NCBI GenBank assembly: GCA_963693305.1
Contig: OY855910.1
Span: forward strand, 17,258,862-17,322,861
From: Meandrina meandrites
Lineage: Eukaryota; Cnidaria; Anthozoa; Scleractinia; Meandrinidae
Length of the DNA: 64,000 nt
Direction: 5' to 3'
A model generated the notes under the pieces. It ran no database searches. It was not told the DNA's origin and saw only the letters and a list, made by a program, of their open reading frames with translations. The translations under genes and the position numbers were made by a program. The stretch's first letter is position 1. The number at the start of each line of letters is the position of its first letter. Positions 1 to 11,402 of the stretch are shown one piece after another.

Positions 1-1837
1 AACACAATCAATCTGAGTGTGGTATCTGTTAAGCCAGATAAAAACACCGGACCTCATTTGTTTTACATGATTCCATTGCTGTCAAGCTTAAATAGATGGA
101 CGTCGAATCCGTTTAATTGACTGAACCAGGTTTTTATCAAATTGAGATAAACGCAGACAATCTCTATAGCTAACTTCGGCCACTTATAAGAAATGATTTA
201 GCTGATTGCACTTAATCGAAGAGTCCAAGTTAATGGTTAAAACGCACATTAGTACAAATATAGTTCTGCAATCAGCAGCAGTTCACCCTTATATTCCATT
301 TAAACACTGTAATGAATCTGTCTTCGAGATGCATGTGAAATGATCGTGTAGTCGACTTGTACGTCAAGCTACGTGTGGCCATTCTGAAGAAATCGGTGGT
401 TCCCAAGGGTACAATATCTTCTGTTGTGTGAACTTCCTTAAGCGCCTTGAAGATTTAATGCTATAGTGGCACTGCACTGCGCTTTCACTGTCGCTGTACT
501 GGTTTCTTTGTGAGTTGTCCTGGGAAAACTCTTGACATTCATTTTGACAAAGTAAAGTCGTTCACCCCATCGGTTCTGCGTACTGGTATAAATTCAAAAG
601 AGTTAGGGCGTACGTTTTGGTTTGTAGTTCTCGAACTTTCGCGAAAAAAACTCTCTTCCTGTAGTAGCAATTTTTGGATAATGGATGTTTACAACAAAAA
701 GAAGTACGTAAACCTGAATAAAAATAGTTCAAGGAAACAAAATTACACGTAGTACTTGCTTACATTTAATTATCTTCAGAAAGGTATAACGAAATTTTAG
801 TAAAGTACTTCTCTACACATCTTTTGTTTTGTTTTTTATTTAAACTTATCGTTCAACTCAGTGCAAAAGACAACCATTAGGTCATACATTAAAATTGCTC
901 CATTTGTACCACACACGCAGTTAATTAAACTGGGGCTGGCGTTAAGACATGACCAGAATATTTTACCTCTTTTGTGTTTTTAAATGGGAAAGTTTATTAC
1001 GGAGATATTTTTTGTGTTAAGTGTAATAAACGTTGAAGCAAAATAACCTTTGTCTTAGCTTGTGATTTTATTCCAATAAAGAGATCCAATAAAATTCACT
1101 GTTGAGTCCTGAGATTAAATTTTTAGAACAACAAAAGGTTGCAATTTAGCGGAAATAACAATTTTTGATAATTTTCTTGTACGCATAAATTTCTTCTTTT
1201 CCGTGGTTTCAACGTGGTTGAAATTTGTCCTTTTTATTGCAGGTGCAATTCGTAGTTTTAATAACAACAACACAGCTAATGGTTTCTCGATAATTATTAA
1301 AAAATGTGCACTGAAACACTTTCGCCTGAAGCTGAAAATATTTCGATTAGGATATAAACGGAAACCGGGAAGAAATTTAAGAAATGGTTCAAAATACTTC
1401 CTTGTGTCTTATTCTCATTAAATAGCCATTTTCTTAGTATCTTTCTTCCTTATGATAAACGACAAGTCGGCCGCTTCTTGTTTACATAGCAAAGCCGAAA
1501 GTTCGGAGGTTTGACATTGTTTTTAAAGGAAGTAATTTTCAAAGGCCGAAGCAAAATCTTCATTTTGTATGCAAATTTAATAAACGTGCAATTTCAATGA
1601 GCTCAATACGGTAACGGAAATGTGCATGGTGATTGTGTTTGCAAAAACGCGCAAAAAAACATATAAATTGGGGATAAATCGTCACGGTTTTCACATATAC
1701 GGATTAGCCGGCACTAGCACGGGAGGGTTAATCTGAGGGGCTCACCAATTAAAGTGTGTTCTTAAGAGGATTTAAAATTGTATTTTAAAGATTGAAGAAG
1801 ATTTAATTTATCATTCTAATTTTTTGTAAACTTGCAG
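1..1837. other. intergenic DNA upstream of the GPCR
   Basis: AT-rich DNA with no supported coding exon; the open frames here are short, lack homology I recognise and do not begin with a convincing start. A plausible splice acceptor (TTTTTGTAAACTTGCAG) ends at 1837, so the GPCR mRNA may have a 5' UTR exon starting at 1838, with an upstream untranslated exon somewhere in this stretch. I could not place its donor. Confidence 0.5.
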
Positions 1838-2122
1838 GCTTATGTTCAACGAGAGAAGTTCAAGCTCTACCTTCGTGGAAGAGAAAAACTGAGTTAGATT
1901 TAGAATAACTACACTCGGGTACACATTTCAGTACAACGTACAGCGATTGTTTCAGTGCGTTGCGCCGGTGGGAAGCAGTTCATTTGGATGAAGCATCAAT
2001 CACGGTTAGTGTGTCAAAGGAACTAACAAGTTGGTAACCCCAAACGGCCTTTGATACACTCGCAAACCAATTTTCTTGCTTCAGTGTAGAAATGGGCATC
2101 AAAACGTAACGTCTAGAGGGAT

Positions 2123-2140
2123 ATGAACGATGCAAGTTAA
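2123..2140 (+). promoter_or_regulatory. short upstream ORF overlapping the GPCR start
   Basis: An ATG at 2123 opens a five-codon frame (MNDAS, stop TAA at 2138-2140) that overlaps the GPCR start codon at 2130 in another frame. If the transcript starts upstream of it, ribosomes would meet this ATG first, which usually lowers translation of the main frame. The regulatory role is inference; the overlap is directly visible. Confidence 0.4.
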
Positions 2141-3233
2141 CCTGAGCAATTTTTCCAGCGACCCACATTATAGCGACGGCGAGTATGATGGCGAGGTTCC
2201 ATTTCTGGTGTTCGTCTTGTTGCTCATTGTTGCTACAGTTGCCGGTAATGGCTTCGTATTTATGGCTGTGTACACATTCCGAGAGTTGCGTACGGTGACA
2301 AATTACTTCGTAGTGTCTCTTGCTGCGGCGGATCTAGCTGTGGCTCTTCTGGCGATGCCCTACTGGCTCATGAGCGTGCTTATTCATATTGACAACGAAC
2401 ACGATGGTTTGGTGCTGGAATTGTGCACCAGATGGATTGATCCGTTCTGTTGCACGGCGTCCATTGTCAATGCCACACTGGTCTCCATTGACCGTTATTG
2501 CGCCATCAACAGGCCTTTACGCTACAAAACGATGGTGACACCACGGCGTGCCAAACAGTCCATTGCTATGGTTTGGGGACTCGCTTTCATTGTCGCTGGC
2601 ATCTCCTTTCTTCAATTCCATGAGGACCTCGCGGTTACACACGGATACGTCATCTTTTTATTCGTGTCTCTGTTTTGTATTCCTCTAAGCATCATGTCGT
2701 TTGCGTACATTTCCATCTGCAGGGCGGCCATCAACCAGATTTCGAAGATGCAGTCTACTCGACTTAGTGCAGACTCTCGCGACCCAAGAAGGAGGCAGTC
2801 ATTTGAGCGGCGAAAGCGCTTCTTTAAAGAACTTAAGATCACCAAAATGCTTGCAGTCATTGTAAGTCTGTTTGTCATTTGTTGGAGTCCGTTTCTTGTG
2901 GTCACCCTTATCGAAGCTTTCACAACCAAGGATATTCCAGTGGCAGTTCAAGGAGTCATTGTGTTTCTTCCTTATGTGCTATCGTGTGCAAATCCCTGGA
3001 TCTACACTGGAATGAATAGGGACTTTCGCTTGGCTTTCAAGAAACTTTATTGCAACTCAAAGAATTTATGCCTTAACCGTTCTAGAGAGGGTGACCATAA
3101 CGAGCGAATGCTAAGACCACTGCCTTCGAGCACAGTCGATGACACTCTGATTTCCAACGGCCTTCGACAGGGTTTCAGTTCTTTCAAAAGGATTTCAACT
3201 CGTGGACCAGAAATTAGCATTACCACCGTTTAG
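2130..3233 (+). CDS. class A (rhodopsin-like) GPCR, biogenic-amine-receptor-like
   Basis: Intronless 367-residue seven-helix receptor of the plasma membrane. The short N-terminus carries two N-glycosylation sequons (N4, N7). Class A landmarks are all present: N40 in TM1, D68 in TM2 (LAAAD), DRY at 121-123, CWSP at 251-254 in TM6, NPWIY at 288-292 in TM7, and a basic third intracellular loop rich in R/K (about 216-232). D104 lies 17 residues before the DRY aspartate, which is position 3.32, the amine-binding aspartate of aminergic receptors. Y282 is position 7.43, its usual partner. Odd: position 3.25 is E97 rather than Cys (a Cys sits at 99), and the very short second extracellular loop has no Cys, so the canonical TM3-ECL2 disulfide appears absent. 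A Ser/Thr-rich tail follows helix 8. The ligand cannot be read from the sequence; an adenosine/melatonin-type orphan is the alternative. Intronless amine-like GPCRs are common and expanded in anthozoans (family knowledge). Confidence 0.9.
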   Translation: MQVNLSNFSSDPHYSDGEYDGEVPFLVFVLLLIVATVAGNGFVFMAVYTFRELRTVTNYFVVSLAAADLAVALLAMPYWLMSVLIHIDNEHDGLVLELCTRWIDPFCCTASIVNATLVSIDRYCAINRPLRYKTMVTPRRAKQSIAMVWGLAFIVAGISFLQFHEDLAVTHGYVIFLFVSLFCIPLSIMSFAYISICRAAINQISKMQSTRLSADSRDPRRRQSFERRKRFFKELKITKMLAVIVSLFVICWSPFLVVTLIEAFTTKDIPVAVQGVIVFLPYVLSCANPWIYTGMNRDFRLAFKKLYCNSKNLCLNRSREGDHNERMLRPLPSSTVDDTLISNGLRQGFSSFKRISTRGPEISITTV

Positions 3234-6200
3234 GTGTTCTGGTGGATGGATGTTGAGAAAGAACACAATAACAATTAAGTCCTTCATCGCCGAATGTCGG
3301 ACACAATATTAATAACTGAAACACTATTTGGAGGACCAAGGATGCCTATCCTCTTAGACTATTAAACTAGACGTTTAACGGCAGTTTTGATAGTGCATGG
3401 TACTTAGACTTTTAGTTCTTGAAGTGTTTGTGCTTGACTAATGGAAGTACTCGGAAAGACTCAACTTTTATGTCATAAAGTGAGAAGTATATTGAGCGTA
3501 ATTCTTCACAACCGAAAACACTATTGGCAGACACACCTTAGCTTTAAGAGAAGTCCATTTGCAGTAATGATGCATTGAACAAAAACCGATTTAAGAACCG
3601 AAAGACCTAGAATTTTCCCAAGGACTGTTGAAAAATGGAAAACGGAAAGCGATGTCTAAAATAGCTTTGAGTGCAGGGATGTTAGCTTGTTTGCGTTGGT
3701 GTGGGAATGCGTCAGTGCTTTCAAGATATTTTAGATAAATATTATTGAGATATATATGTTGTAGACAACTACGACAAAAGTAAAAGGATATATTTCAAAA
3801 AAGCGCATAAGCTAACCTTCATTTAGAGGAATTTTTGTGTCTTGCGAGTGTTATGGATAACAAGAAAGAGTATCACACCTTCGAAAGGTAGCTATGCAGC
3901 ATCTATTTTTACGTCTTGTGAATTTGAATCCACGATCTACGTAACCAATTTAAGTCGACAAGAAATATTCAGGAACTCGTAGGCGTTGATAAACATAAAT
4001 TTCATTTTACTGCTCGCAGCCAACAAAAACACTGCCTGACTTCGATTTTCCTGTGTTTCAAGCACATTTAGATGTAACAACATAAACCTTGGAGTTACAC
4101 TTTTATGTATATAATAAAAAAAAGATTGTTCAAACAAGTTATCAAACATGTCACCCAGCTACAAAATGTGAATCTGTATATAAACAGTGCGAAAAATAAA
4201 ATAACAAAATATCAAAACGACGTTTACTGGGGTATCTACAACTAAATAGTTTGTTATAAAAAAGAAAGAATGGAAATTTTTTCCATCAACTTTTTTGTGT
4301 GCAAAGTATCATAGCACTTGGTGAAAAGACTGTCTCGTCACTTCCACAAGAATGGATATATCTCCCACATAATTTCAGATATTTTCTTCTTATTACAAGC
4401 ATCGTTGTCAATTGCTCTAAATAATGATATTAGGCTTGGCTGGACAAAGAGCCATCGAAACCACCGAAACGAGGACCTTGGAAACAAGCTATTTGCTAAA
4501 TTTAAGGGTTATTGAAGAAATAACCAAGAAAATGTCGAGGTTTGTTAAGAGATTTGACGGGAAATCACGAACGCTCGGTACCACAAAAAAATATGTTTTA
4601 GGAGAAACATTTTCGAGCCTTTCGGTAAGATTTAACTGTTGAATTTTGGGATTGTACCTTTTTTCTGGGAACATTTCAAGCGGCGAAAATTACAAGACCA
4701 TCTATATCAAAATTACTATCAATATTTGCTGCATCGAAACAACAATCTTTGCATTTTTCCCAGAAATAAAAAAAGATTTGATTTATTTCGTCAAACTATG
4801 ACGGATAAAGTCGACAGAAACCACATCAAAGGGTTTCTAGAAAAAAAATGTTTTCAAATATTATCAGCTGCAAACTACTTGATACAGTTTCAATATTTAC
4901 TGAAAACAAAATCCCAGCGAGATCTTCCTTATCACAAAAGAGCCGACACGAAGTGTGTTTACCGTTTTATAACATTCCTCTCATGATGTCAGACGTATTT
5001 GATAACAAATACAGGAGGCTATCGTTTGTTATTGAATAACCATGGCTTTGAAAAACCCGGGTATCCCTTTAGAGAAAACCGCCATATAAAAACGGTTAAA
5101 GATACCATATCATCTGACATAACTTACAGACACCCAATGGAGAGATGTATAACATTAAAGTTTAAAAGGGAGCTTTTATAGTTACTTTTATTGTCTCAAC
5201 AGACGCAATTATCGCCCAAACAGTTCTTGTAAAACGCAGAATCGGGAATGGAAAAAAACTTTCTAATTTCGAGGATAAAACGCCAAGCACTCGGGATTAA
5301 CAGATGGGATTAACGATTCATATGTAGGGTTTATCATGTCAAAAGCTTTAATTTAACTACAGCACTTGTGAGAAACATAGCTTTTACTTATACACAAATG
5401 AAATGAATAAGTTTTATTATTTTCACAAAATGTCTGGCTAATATCAACGTTTGAATGAAATGATGTTACAAGGAGGAAAAGGTACCTGAAAAGTTCTGAA
5501 AAACTTGGCACTACCTGAAAATCTCATGAATGCAAAATGGCTTTCAGTAACATTAAAAAAACAAGCAGTTATATATATGTTATGTAGGTTTTTTTGAATT
5601 TATTTTCAAATGTCAAATAGCAGAGTAATTGAATCCTATAAAGATTTTCCTTTGGAAAATCGCAATTTTTGGCATGAATAGAACAGCTTAACCAAATGAA
5701 TCTTGAGATTTGAAAATAAGCGGAGCGTTCTTAGCAGGTTTCTCTAATTAATCCTTTCTGTTGTATTTTTATTGTTTTCTGTCCTTGCTTTAATTGTAGC
5801 TTTTATCAATTTTAAAGTTAGTTTTCTTTATGTAATAGTTCTTGATTTCTAGGTATACGTCATTCTACCGTACGTAGTTTTACAATTTTTTAAAAATTTT
5901 GTATTGTTAATCTTATTAAGGACCTTTCTGAAAACCACCTATGTGATTGAAAGTTTCCTAATAAAAAAAATTTTATTGTAAAATTCACTGAACATTTCTC
6001 TTTGGGATATTTCTAGAGAAGGAGAAGGAATATCCCTTAAAAATTCTCATAAAATTCCAATCTCTCAAGAACAGCAAAGCCTTAAAAATTCACGTCAGGC
6101 AATAAACGTGCCTTGAAACACACGGTGCTGAAAAATCGAGAAGAGGCGTGTTTTAATTTCCTGTATAAAACGTTTAATATGTATATCTTGAGCTCAAAAC

Positions 6201-6328
6201 CGTTCTTCAGGAAGTCATTTCACAGTCTACCGAGAACAATACCTTGCTTTATAAGCCAGTGTAAATCCGAATTAGCAGTTACGGTGATTCCATGGAAAAG
6301 GCAATAAAAAGAACAATTGTCTTGACTA
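3234..6328. other. intergenic DNA with no supported gene
   Basis: The stretch holds the presumed 3' UTR of the GPCR; the first clear AATAAA on this strand is at 4195-4200. Several short overlapping open frames occur between 4.3 and 5.2 kb, but they are AT-biased, compete with frames on the other strand and show no recognisable motif. I see no coding exon that I can support. Confidence 0.45.
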
Positions 6329-6573
6329 AAGGTCGTGGCAAACGAGGACACAATGTTGCGGACACATTGTGGCAGACACAAATGTTTCCCTGTTTGCCCC
6401 CGCGCGCAACATTTGTTGCGGACACTAAATTTGTGTCCGAGACACAAAAATGTTTTTGATTTCTTTCAGAAACATTTTGTGTCCGCAACAAATGTTTCCC
6501 AGTTTGCTCGCCCAAGAAAACATCATAAGCAACAATGTGTCCGCCACAATGTGTCCTCGTTTGCCACCGCCTT
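6329..6573. mobile_element. non-autonomous inverted-repeat element (MITE)
   Basis: About 245 bp bounded by near-perfect 24-bp inverted termini. Each contains GTGGCAAACGAGGACACA, read forward at the left end and reversed at the right. Inside are more inverted copies of ACAAATGTTTCCC and TTGTGTCCG-type blocks, so the whole unit can fold into a long hairpin. No transposase frame is present; the short open frames across it follow the palindrome. The superfamily is not determined because the target duplication is unclear. Confidence 0.75.
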
Positions 6574-9170
6574 AAGTTTTATGATATCACGACTGACATC
6601 TTTCAAAACTGAACAGCGAAGACTGACATGAAAACGTTTTAATCAACTAGCAAAATGGTGATAAAAGTCTTTTAAGCCCTTCTTCCAGAAACGTTTGTAC
6701 GTTTTAAACAAATTTTTGACACTAAAAAGAGTTTTATAACCATTTTGCTATGTTCCAAAGTGTCATCACACATCATTGACTTTATTTCACTCTATTGGTA
6801 CTTTTTAATCAACTTATGGTAAATTTTGAACAGTTTCTGAAGGTGAATGAAGATATATAGCTGATCTGAAGACGAATGGACCAATGATAATAAACACCTC
6901 AATAAAGAAAGAGAATGTACGACAAGTTGGAAATGTTAAAATTTCTTTCGTACCGGCACCATTAATTTTCCTTTCCATGTATTAAAATACATTTTCACTC
7001 TAACAACCGCGAGTGAAGTTGATAGTTCTGTCAGAGGAAAAATAATCCACTTTCGAGAGAACGTTTAATGAAAGCAACCGCCCAAGGAACGTTTAAGAGT
7101 TCCCGTTGTTGAGTTATGTCCCATCTCACTCGCTTTTATTACCACTGAAGCATAAATGTCTCTCTGGGCGTTGATCAAGGCATTGTTTTTATCGTGGTTT
7201 TGTATGACGTTACGTTTATATTTGAACCTAAGATGCGGCCGACAGTGCAAAGAAAGACAATTTTCATGTGACCAGATCGGCGAACAATTTAAAGTTGTCA
7301 AATTTGGCTCACGTGAAGTTCAACGTTTGTTAGCGGCATAAGTATATTGAGCATAAGGATAGCGTGGATAGCAGCGACAGCAAAACCAGACCCACAAGCG
7401 CACGAAACATATGTTGCCCTCACTTGAAAATGAAACCAGTTCTTCTGGACAAACTTTCAAATCTAAATGAGAAATTTGCTTCTCAAGCAAAAACAAGCTA
7501 CCCATTTTTCGTCTCAAGGAATAGCCATACTTTTCAGACACAACCTGTAGATTTTGCAGAAGTCGACTCTTTTCCTAAAATGACTGGTCTTTCCCTTACC
7601 AGCCTTCTTTTATTCGTGCGAACTAAAATACAAGACGTTGTAGCTGATTGACTTTGTTAAAATACAGCTTTGGTCGTAACTATAACGTATGTGGTTTTCT
7701 TGCTAGCTCGGAGCGCGGCATGACTAACCTTGAGGAAATTAAAATTTGCTTGAAAAATGACTAGTTTATTAAAACATTTATTTTTGGCTCTGCACGTGTA
7801 ACGACTTCCCCTGGTAACTTTGCCACCCACTCGACACGTTATATTGCCTTATATTGGCACGAAAACGGCATACAAATCAATCTTAAGTGCAGACTTGTTC
7901 AAAGTTTCCTTTTTCTCCGTAAGCTCTGAATTATCTTCAAAGAGATTTCTTATAGGTTTAGCTCCCAATTCCACCGAGACTGTTTTAAACATAGTTTGCG
8001 GTCTGTCAAAGAGCGGGCGCCCTTTTTGAAAATTCAAAACGAGCTAATAACTCTCCCTAAAGGAAATGATACATTTTCTCTCTTTTTTTTGATCTTTCCA
8101 ACCTTGACGAAGAAATGTTTTTGATAAAAACAAACCATTTGTCTTGCCGTTTAGGCATTAATTAATAGTAGTAGATCTTAGGAACACATTTAACTAAATC
8201 GCGACATTTAACCCCTGTTATGAGGAAAAAAACGACAATTTTATGGTGTTTTGCTAGCAACCTAGCCGACAAAAATTAACATTTGGCTTCTTATCTTAAA
8301 TACTTACATTTTGTTTTCCAGTCTTTGAGACATTCACTCCGTGAGGACAGTAACTTTACACCCTTATTTTTAGAAGCCGCGAATTTTATTAATATTCAAA
8401 AAAATAGATAAAAAATAGCAATTGTACGGTGAGCTATTTCGATGAAGGAACTCAAAATGCATGCAGCTCTCAAATAACTTAAAAATTTAATGTTTTCCTT
8501 CGATTCCTTACCGCTAGGTATGTCCATATTTCATTTTGCGGTTCCTTTTGGATTGTCATTTTTATTTTAATAGGCTTGGGGAAAAATCCCACGCAACTTC
8601 AACGGTCACGAACCACCAGCTGGTTTATTTTTTTTTCACACACAACAAATCAATTTAACGCCCTTTGCTCCACTCGGAGCCTGAAGGAATAACCATTAAA
8701 AACGTTCTTCACGTTCTCAACTTAAACCGAAAATTCGCTTTCACCTCAGTTAAGCGTTTTTTTTTTTCTCAAGGGTGTTGAAAAGAGGAAGAGAGAGAGA
8801 TGGGTAGAGTAAGTTAAATAGCCAGAGAGACTCGACACGAACCCTTTCGCTGGCAGCTGGAGATATTGAAAAGATAAAGAAGAGGAAATTCGCATTCTTG
8901 TTTTTAGATTTATAACATTGGTAATACACCATTTAATCTCATTATTTCGTGCAGAGTCCAAACACATACAGCTTAGCGACGTTTTAGTCAAGGAAATAGC
9001 ATGGATTTTAATGATATTCGGGAATAATTCCTTCCAAGGAATATTTCAAAATTCTCAAATCGAGTATTTTGGACAATTTTAAAAAAGTAAAACCACACAT
9101 TTTTCCCAAATATCATGTAGAATTCATGATGTCATTTGTCTCTAGATAACATCATGTAAAAACGTTCGCA
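6574..9170. other. intergenic DNA with no supported gene
   Basis: No recognisable gene. A frame at 7364-7651 begins with GTG, not ATG, and has no splice or homology support. A minus-strand purine/pyrimidine-skewed patch near 8755-8815 (T run and GA repeats) explains two overlapping short frames there. Confidence 0.4.
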
Positions 9171-9289
9171 CTAGAAGTCGTACTTCCACAAAACGATAGA
9201 AACGGGCGCGAACAAAGAGAATTCACAGTGCGAATGACGAAATAAGCGAGCTACGAGGGTGGTCAAGAGACAGGATATTTTCGGCCCTT

Positions 9290-9445
9290 TTAATTTCTCT
9301 TGCAGTGTGAAATGGTTATTTTTTTCCTCGTGAATCGTGATTTCCATAGTCGCCGTGAACCGTGATTTTCCAAACCGTTCTCTTATATTTTCCGTGAAAC
9401 GTGAAATGTCAATGTCATTTATCGTGAATTGTGAAAGAGCTGTTT
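9290..9445. repeat. short repeats of a CGTGAAxCGTGA motif
   Basis: Variants of CGTGAATCGTGATTT, CGTGAACCGTGATTT, CGTGAAACGTGAAAT and CGTGAATTGTGAAAG recur at about 20-60 bp spacing. This looks like the inside of a short non-autonomous transposon, but I could not define its ends. Confidence 0.45.
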
Positions 9446-9859
9446 TATTTTCCGTGGGGTTGCCTTCTTCAACTAAACTCAGCGTAACAGCCCGCAAAAC
9501 TTCAAAACACAAATCAGAAGTATAGCCAAAAAGACAAGGTACTCAGAAGTGACCAACCCGGGACAGGAACTCATGCGCAACCCCCAACGCCTTGGTTCCC
9601 GTAACAAGGACATGAGGGGAATTACTCATTCACCATTACAGATAGGATGATAAAATCGCCTACGCATTCGAGCAATAATTTTCCAAGGAAATCGTGTACG
9701 CTACCTGAAGCTGAGAAAACTTGTCAAACAAGCCTCGCACTTCTACACAAGCAAAAGCAAGAGTGTGTAGCTCCCAGGCAACGAAGAATGCCCAACGACC
9801 ACATCAGGCCCCTATTGCACTAACTACTACATAAACAAGAATACAGCAAGGTTACCAAG

Positions 9860-10365
9860 CCTGATCTACCACCGATACCTGGCATTGAACGTAAGAGCTG
9901 GCTCAAGTTGCTGGGTATTACTTTTCAAGATAACCCTTACTGCTGAGACCTCCATTTAGACAACCTTTTAGCCAAAGTCAGCAGTCGATTGTACATATTG
10001 AGGGTCTGCAAGTTACTCAACAAGTTATTTGATTCCCTCATCTTATCCCTATTTGTGTGCGGCATAGAGGTCTGGAGATCTGCTTGCCAGGAGTATTTGG
10101 ACCTAATTGACACCTTCTGCAAACGACTCTATCAATATGGATACACTACCAAAGCTAACTTCAAGATATCGAACTTAATTAAAGAGAAAGATCACTATTT
10201 GCTCAACAAGATCACCACCACGAAAGACCATCCACTTCCAATTTGTTGCCGCCAAAACGGTCAAGAATGCTAAGAAAAGGGGACATAAATATTTACTTCC
10301 CCACACAAGAGCAGAAAGATTAAAAAACTCGTTTATTAACAGATGTCTTTTTAAACACTGAGCGA
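9860..10365 (+). pseudogene. decayed CR1/L2-type non-LTR retrotransposon, reverse-transcriptase 3' end
   Basis: Conceptual translation gives typical end-of-ORF2 landmarks in order: an IPGIERKSWLKLLGITF block (about 9875-9930), then after an in-frame stop LLAKVSSRLYILRVCK and LFDSLILSLFVCGIEVW (longest open part 9989-10273). Next come YLDLIDTFCKRLYQYG and, after a frameshift near 10240, LLPHTRAERLKNSFINRCLF before a stop near 10360. The order matches the region after the reverse-transcriptase palm in CR1/L2-like LINEs (family knowledge). The copy is 5'-truncated and carries at least one stop and one frameshift, so it is inactive. Confidence 0.75.
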
Positions 10366-10830
10366 TCCTATATAAGAGGCTGAACTGTTCAGCCTGCCAA
10401 TCACAATTTCCAATGCGACGATTTCATTGGTTGGGAAATGCAATCAACTGGCTTTTGGAACTAGTTTTCTAAATTAAAAATAGATTCAAAGCAGTAGAAG
10501 GAATGGCATCAAGATTCTCGTGTATAAAATTCTCTGTTTTGTTGTTTGGGTGTAAACAATCGAAAGCGAGGTTTATAAATAGTGAAAGATACCTGTAGCT
10601 TTCAGTCACTGTTCTGCGAAATCACGGAATTTCCTGCCCACAAGCGACCTGAGCTTAGCGCTGATACTGAATTACAATTTAATACATTGGATAAATGTGT
10701 TGCAAGTAAAAAAAGAAATATTTATAAATTCATTTTCTGAAATCTTAATCCGCTTATTGCTGAAGAATAAGGTTTTAGTCAAGGATATGCCACATAAAAG
10801 CTAGCCAAAGAGCTAGTAACACCAGAAGTC
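10366..10830. other. intergenic DNA with no gene seen
   Basis: Short non-coding stretch between the LINE remnant and the promoter region of the next gene. It contains a CCAATGCG-type site and ordinary AT-rich sequence, and nothing that supports a gene. Confidence 0.4.
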
Positions 10831-10833
10831 CAT

Positions 10834-10987
10834 AACTAGAAGTCTACATCTTCGGTAATAGGGCTGGAGATATGTCTTTCGCGTGTAAAAAAAGCCTCGC
10901 GAGCTTTGCGCGCGAGAAAATGACGTATTTTGATTGGCGCGGCTTTTGATTCCTGGAACCTGCTGATTCTGCCTTGGCCGAAAAAAA
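10834..10987 (+). promoter_or_regulatory. promoter region with CCAAT and E2F-like elements
   Basis: Just upstream of the ATG at 10988 lie an inverted CCAAT box immediately joined to an E2F-like site (GATTGGCGCGGC, about 10932-10943) and GC-rich GCGCGCGAG sequence, in otherwise AT-rich DNA. The first 50 bp (10836-10885) recur almost unchanged near 26450-26496, upstream of another gene, so this part may be a dispersed repeat. Promoter function is inferred from position and motifs. Confidence 0.4.
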
Positions 10988-11358
10988 ATGGCGAGCTGCG
11001 TGAAGATTGTCTTCGTCGACGACCGCGATGTACAACTTAAGTGTGCAAAGACGAAACGCGAAAGCGTCAGAGCAGGTTGGTATTTGTTGGTGATGTCATT
11101 CAAATTTCTACGCATTTTAACTTCGTAAAGCTTAATATTTTCTTTCTCACTCACGCAGATATATACAGCGAATCCGATTCAGACTCAGAGTCTGAGTTTG
11201 ATAAAGATGACTCGGAAGACGACGAAGAACCATGTCCATCCAGAGGAAAGCCTGTTGTGTCTGCTGCCCAGAGAAAGCAATCTTCTAAGAAGAAGCCGCG
11301 ATCAGCGAGCGGGAAAAAGTTGTTGCAAGACAGCGAATTTACAAAATTGGCCATTTAA
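10988..11358 (+). CDS. small protein of unknown function with acidic centre and basic tail (two exons)
   Basis: Exons 10988-11075 and 11159-11358 join across an 83-bp intron (donor G|GTTGGT, acceptor CTCACTCACGCAG) in phase 1, giving 95 residues. The start ATG follows an A-run and opens MASCVKIVFVDDRDVQLKC, which looks folded. Residues about 32-54 are an unbroken Ser/Asp/Glu stretch (SESDSDSESEFDKDD...) with many casein-kinase-2-like sites. Residues 66-84 are Lys/Arg/Ser rich (KKKPRSASGKK), like a nuclear localisation signal. I do not recognise the family. A nuclear, possibly chromatin- or DNA-repair-related adaptor is a guess from composition and from the E2F-like promoter. The stop codon lies in the first unit of a short repeat (11341-11402), so the C-terminus may have been cut or replaced by repeat insertion. 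Confidence 0.6.
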
Positions 11359-11402
11359 AATATAAAATTGGCCATAAATATAATATAAAATTGGCCATAA
11401 AA
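11341..11402. repeat. three-unit short tandem repeat (AAAATTGGCCAT) at a gene end
   Basis: The 12-mer AAAATTGGCCAT occurs three times in 62 bp with spacers of TTAAAATAT and AAATATAATAT type. The first unit encodes the last residues and stop of the upstream gene; the others lie in its 3' UTR. Confidence 0.7.

Noticed and set aside
4318..5181. Cluster of overlapping short frames
   Set aside because: AT-driven, overlapping in several frames, no motif; only one weak donor (4625), no acceptors in phase.
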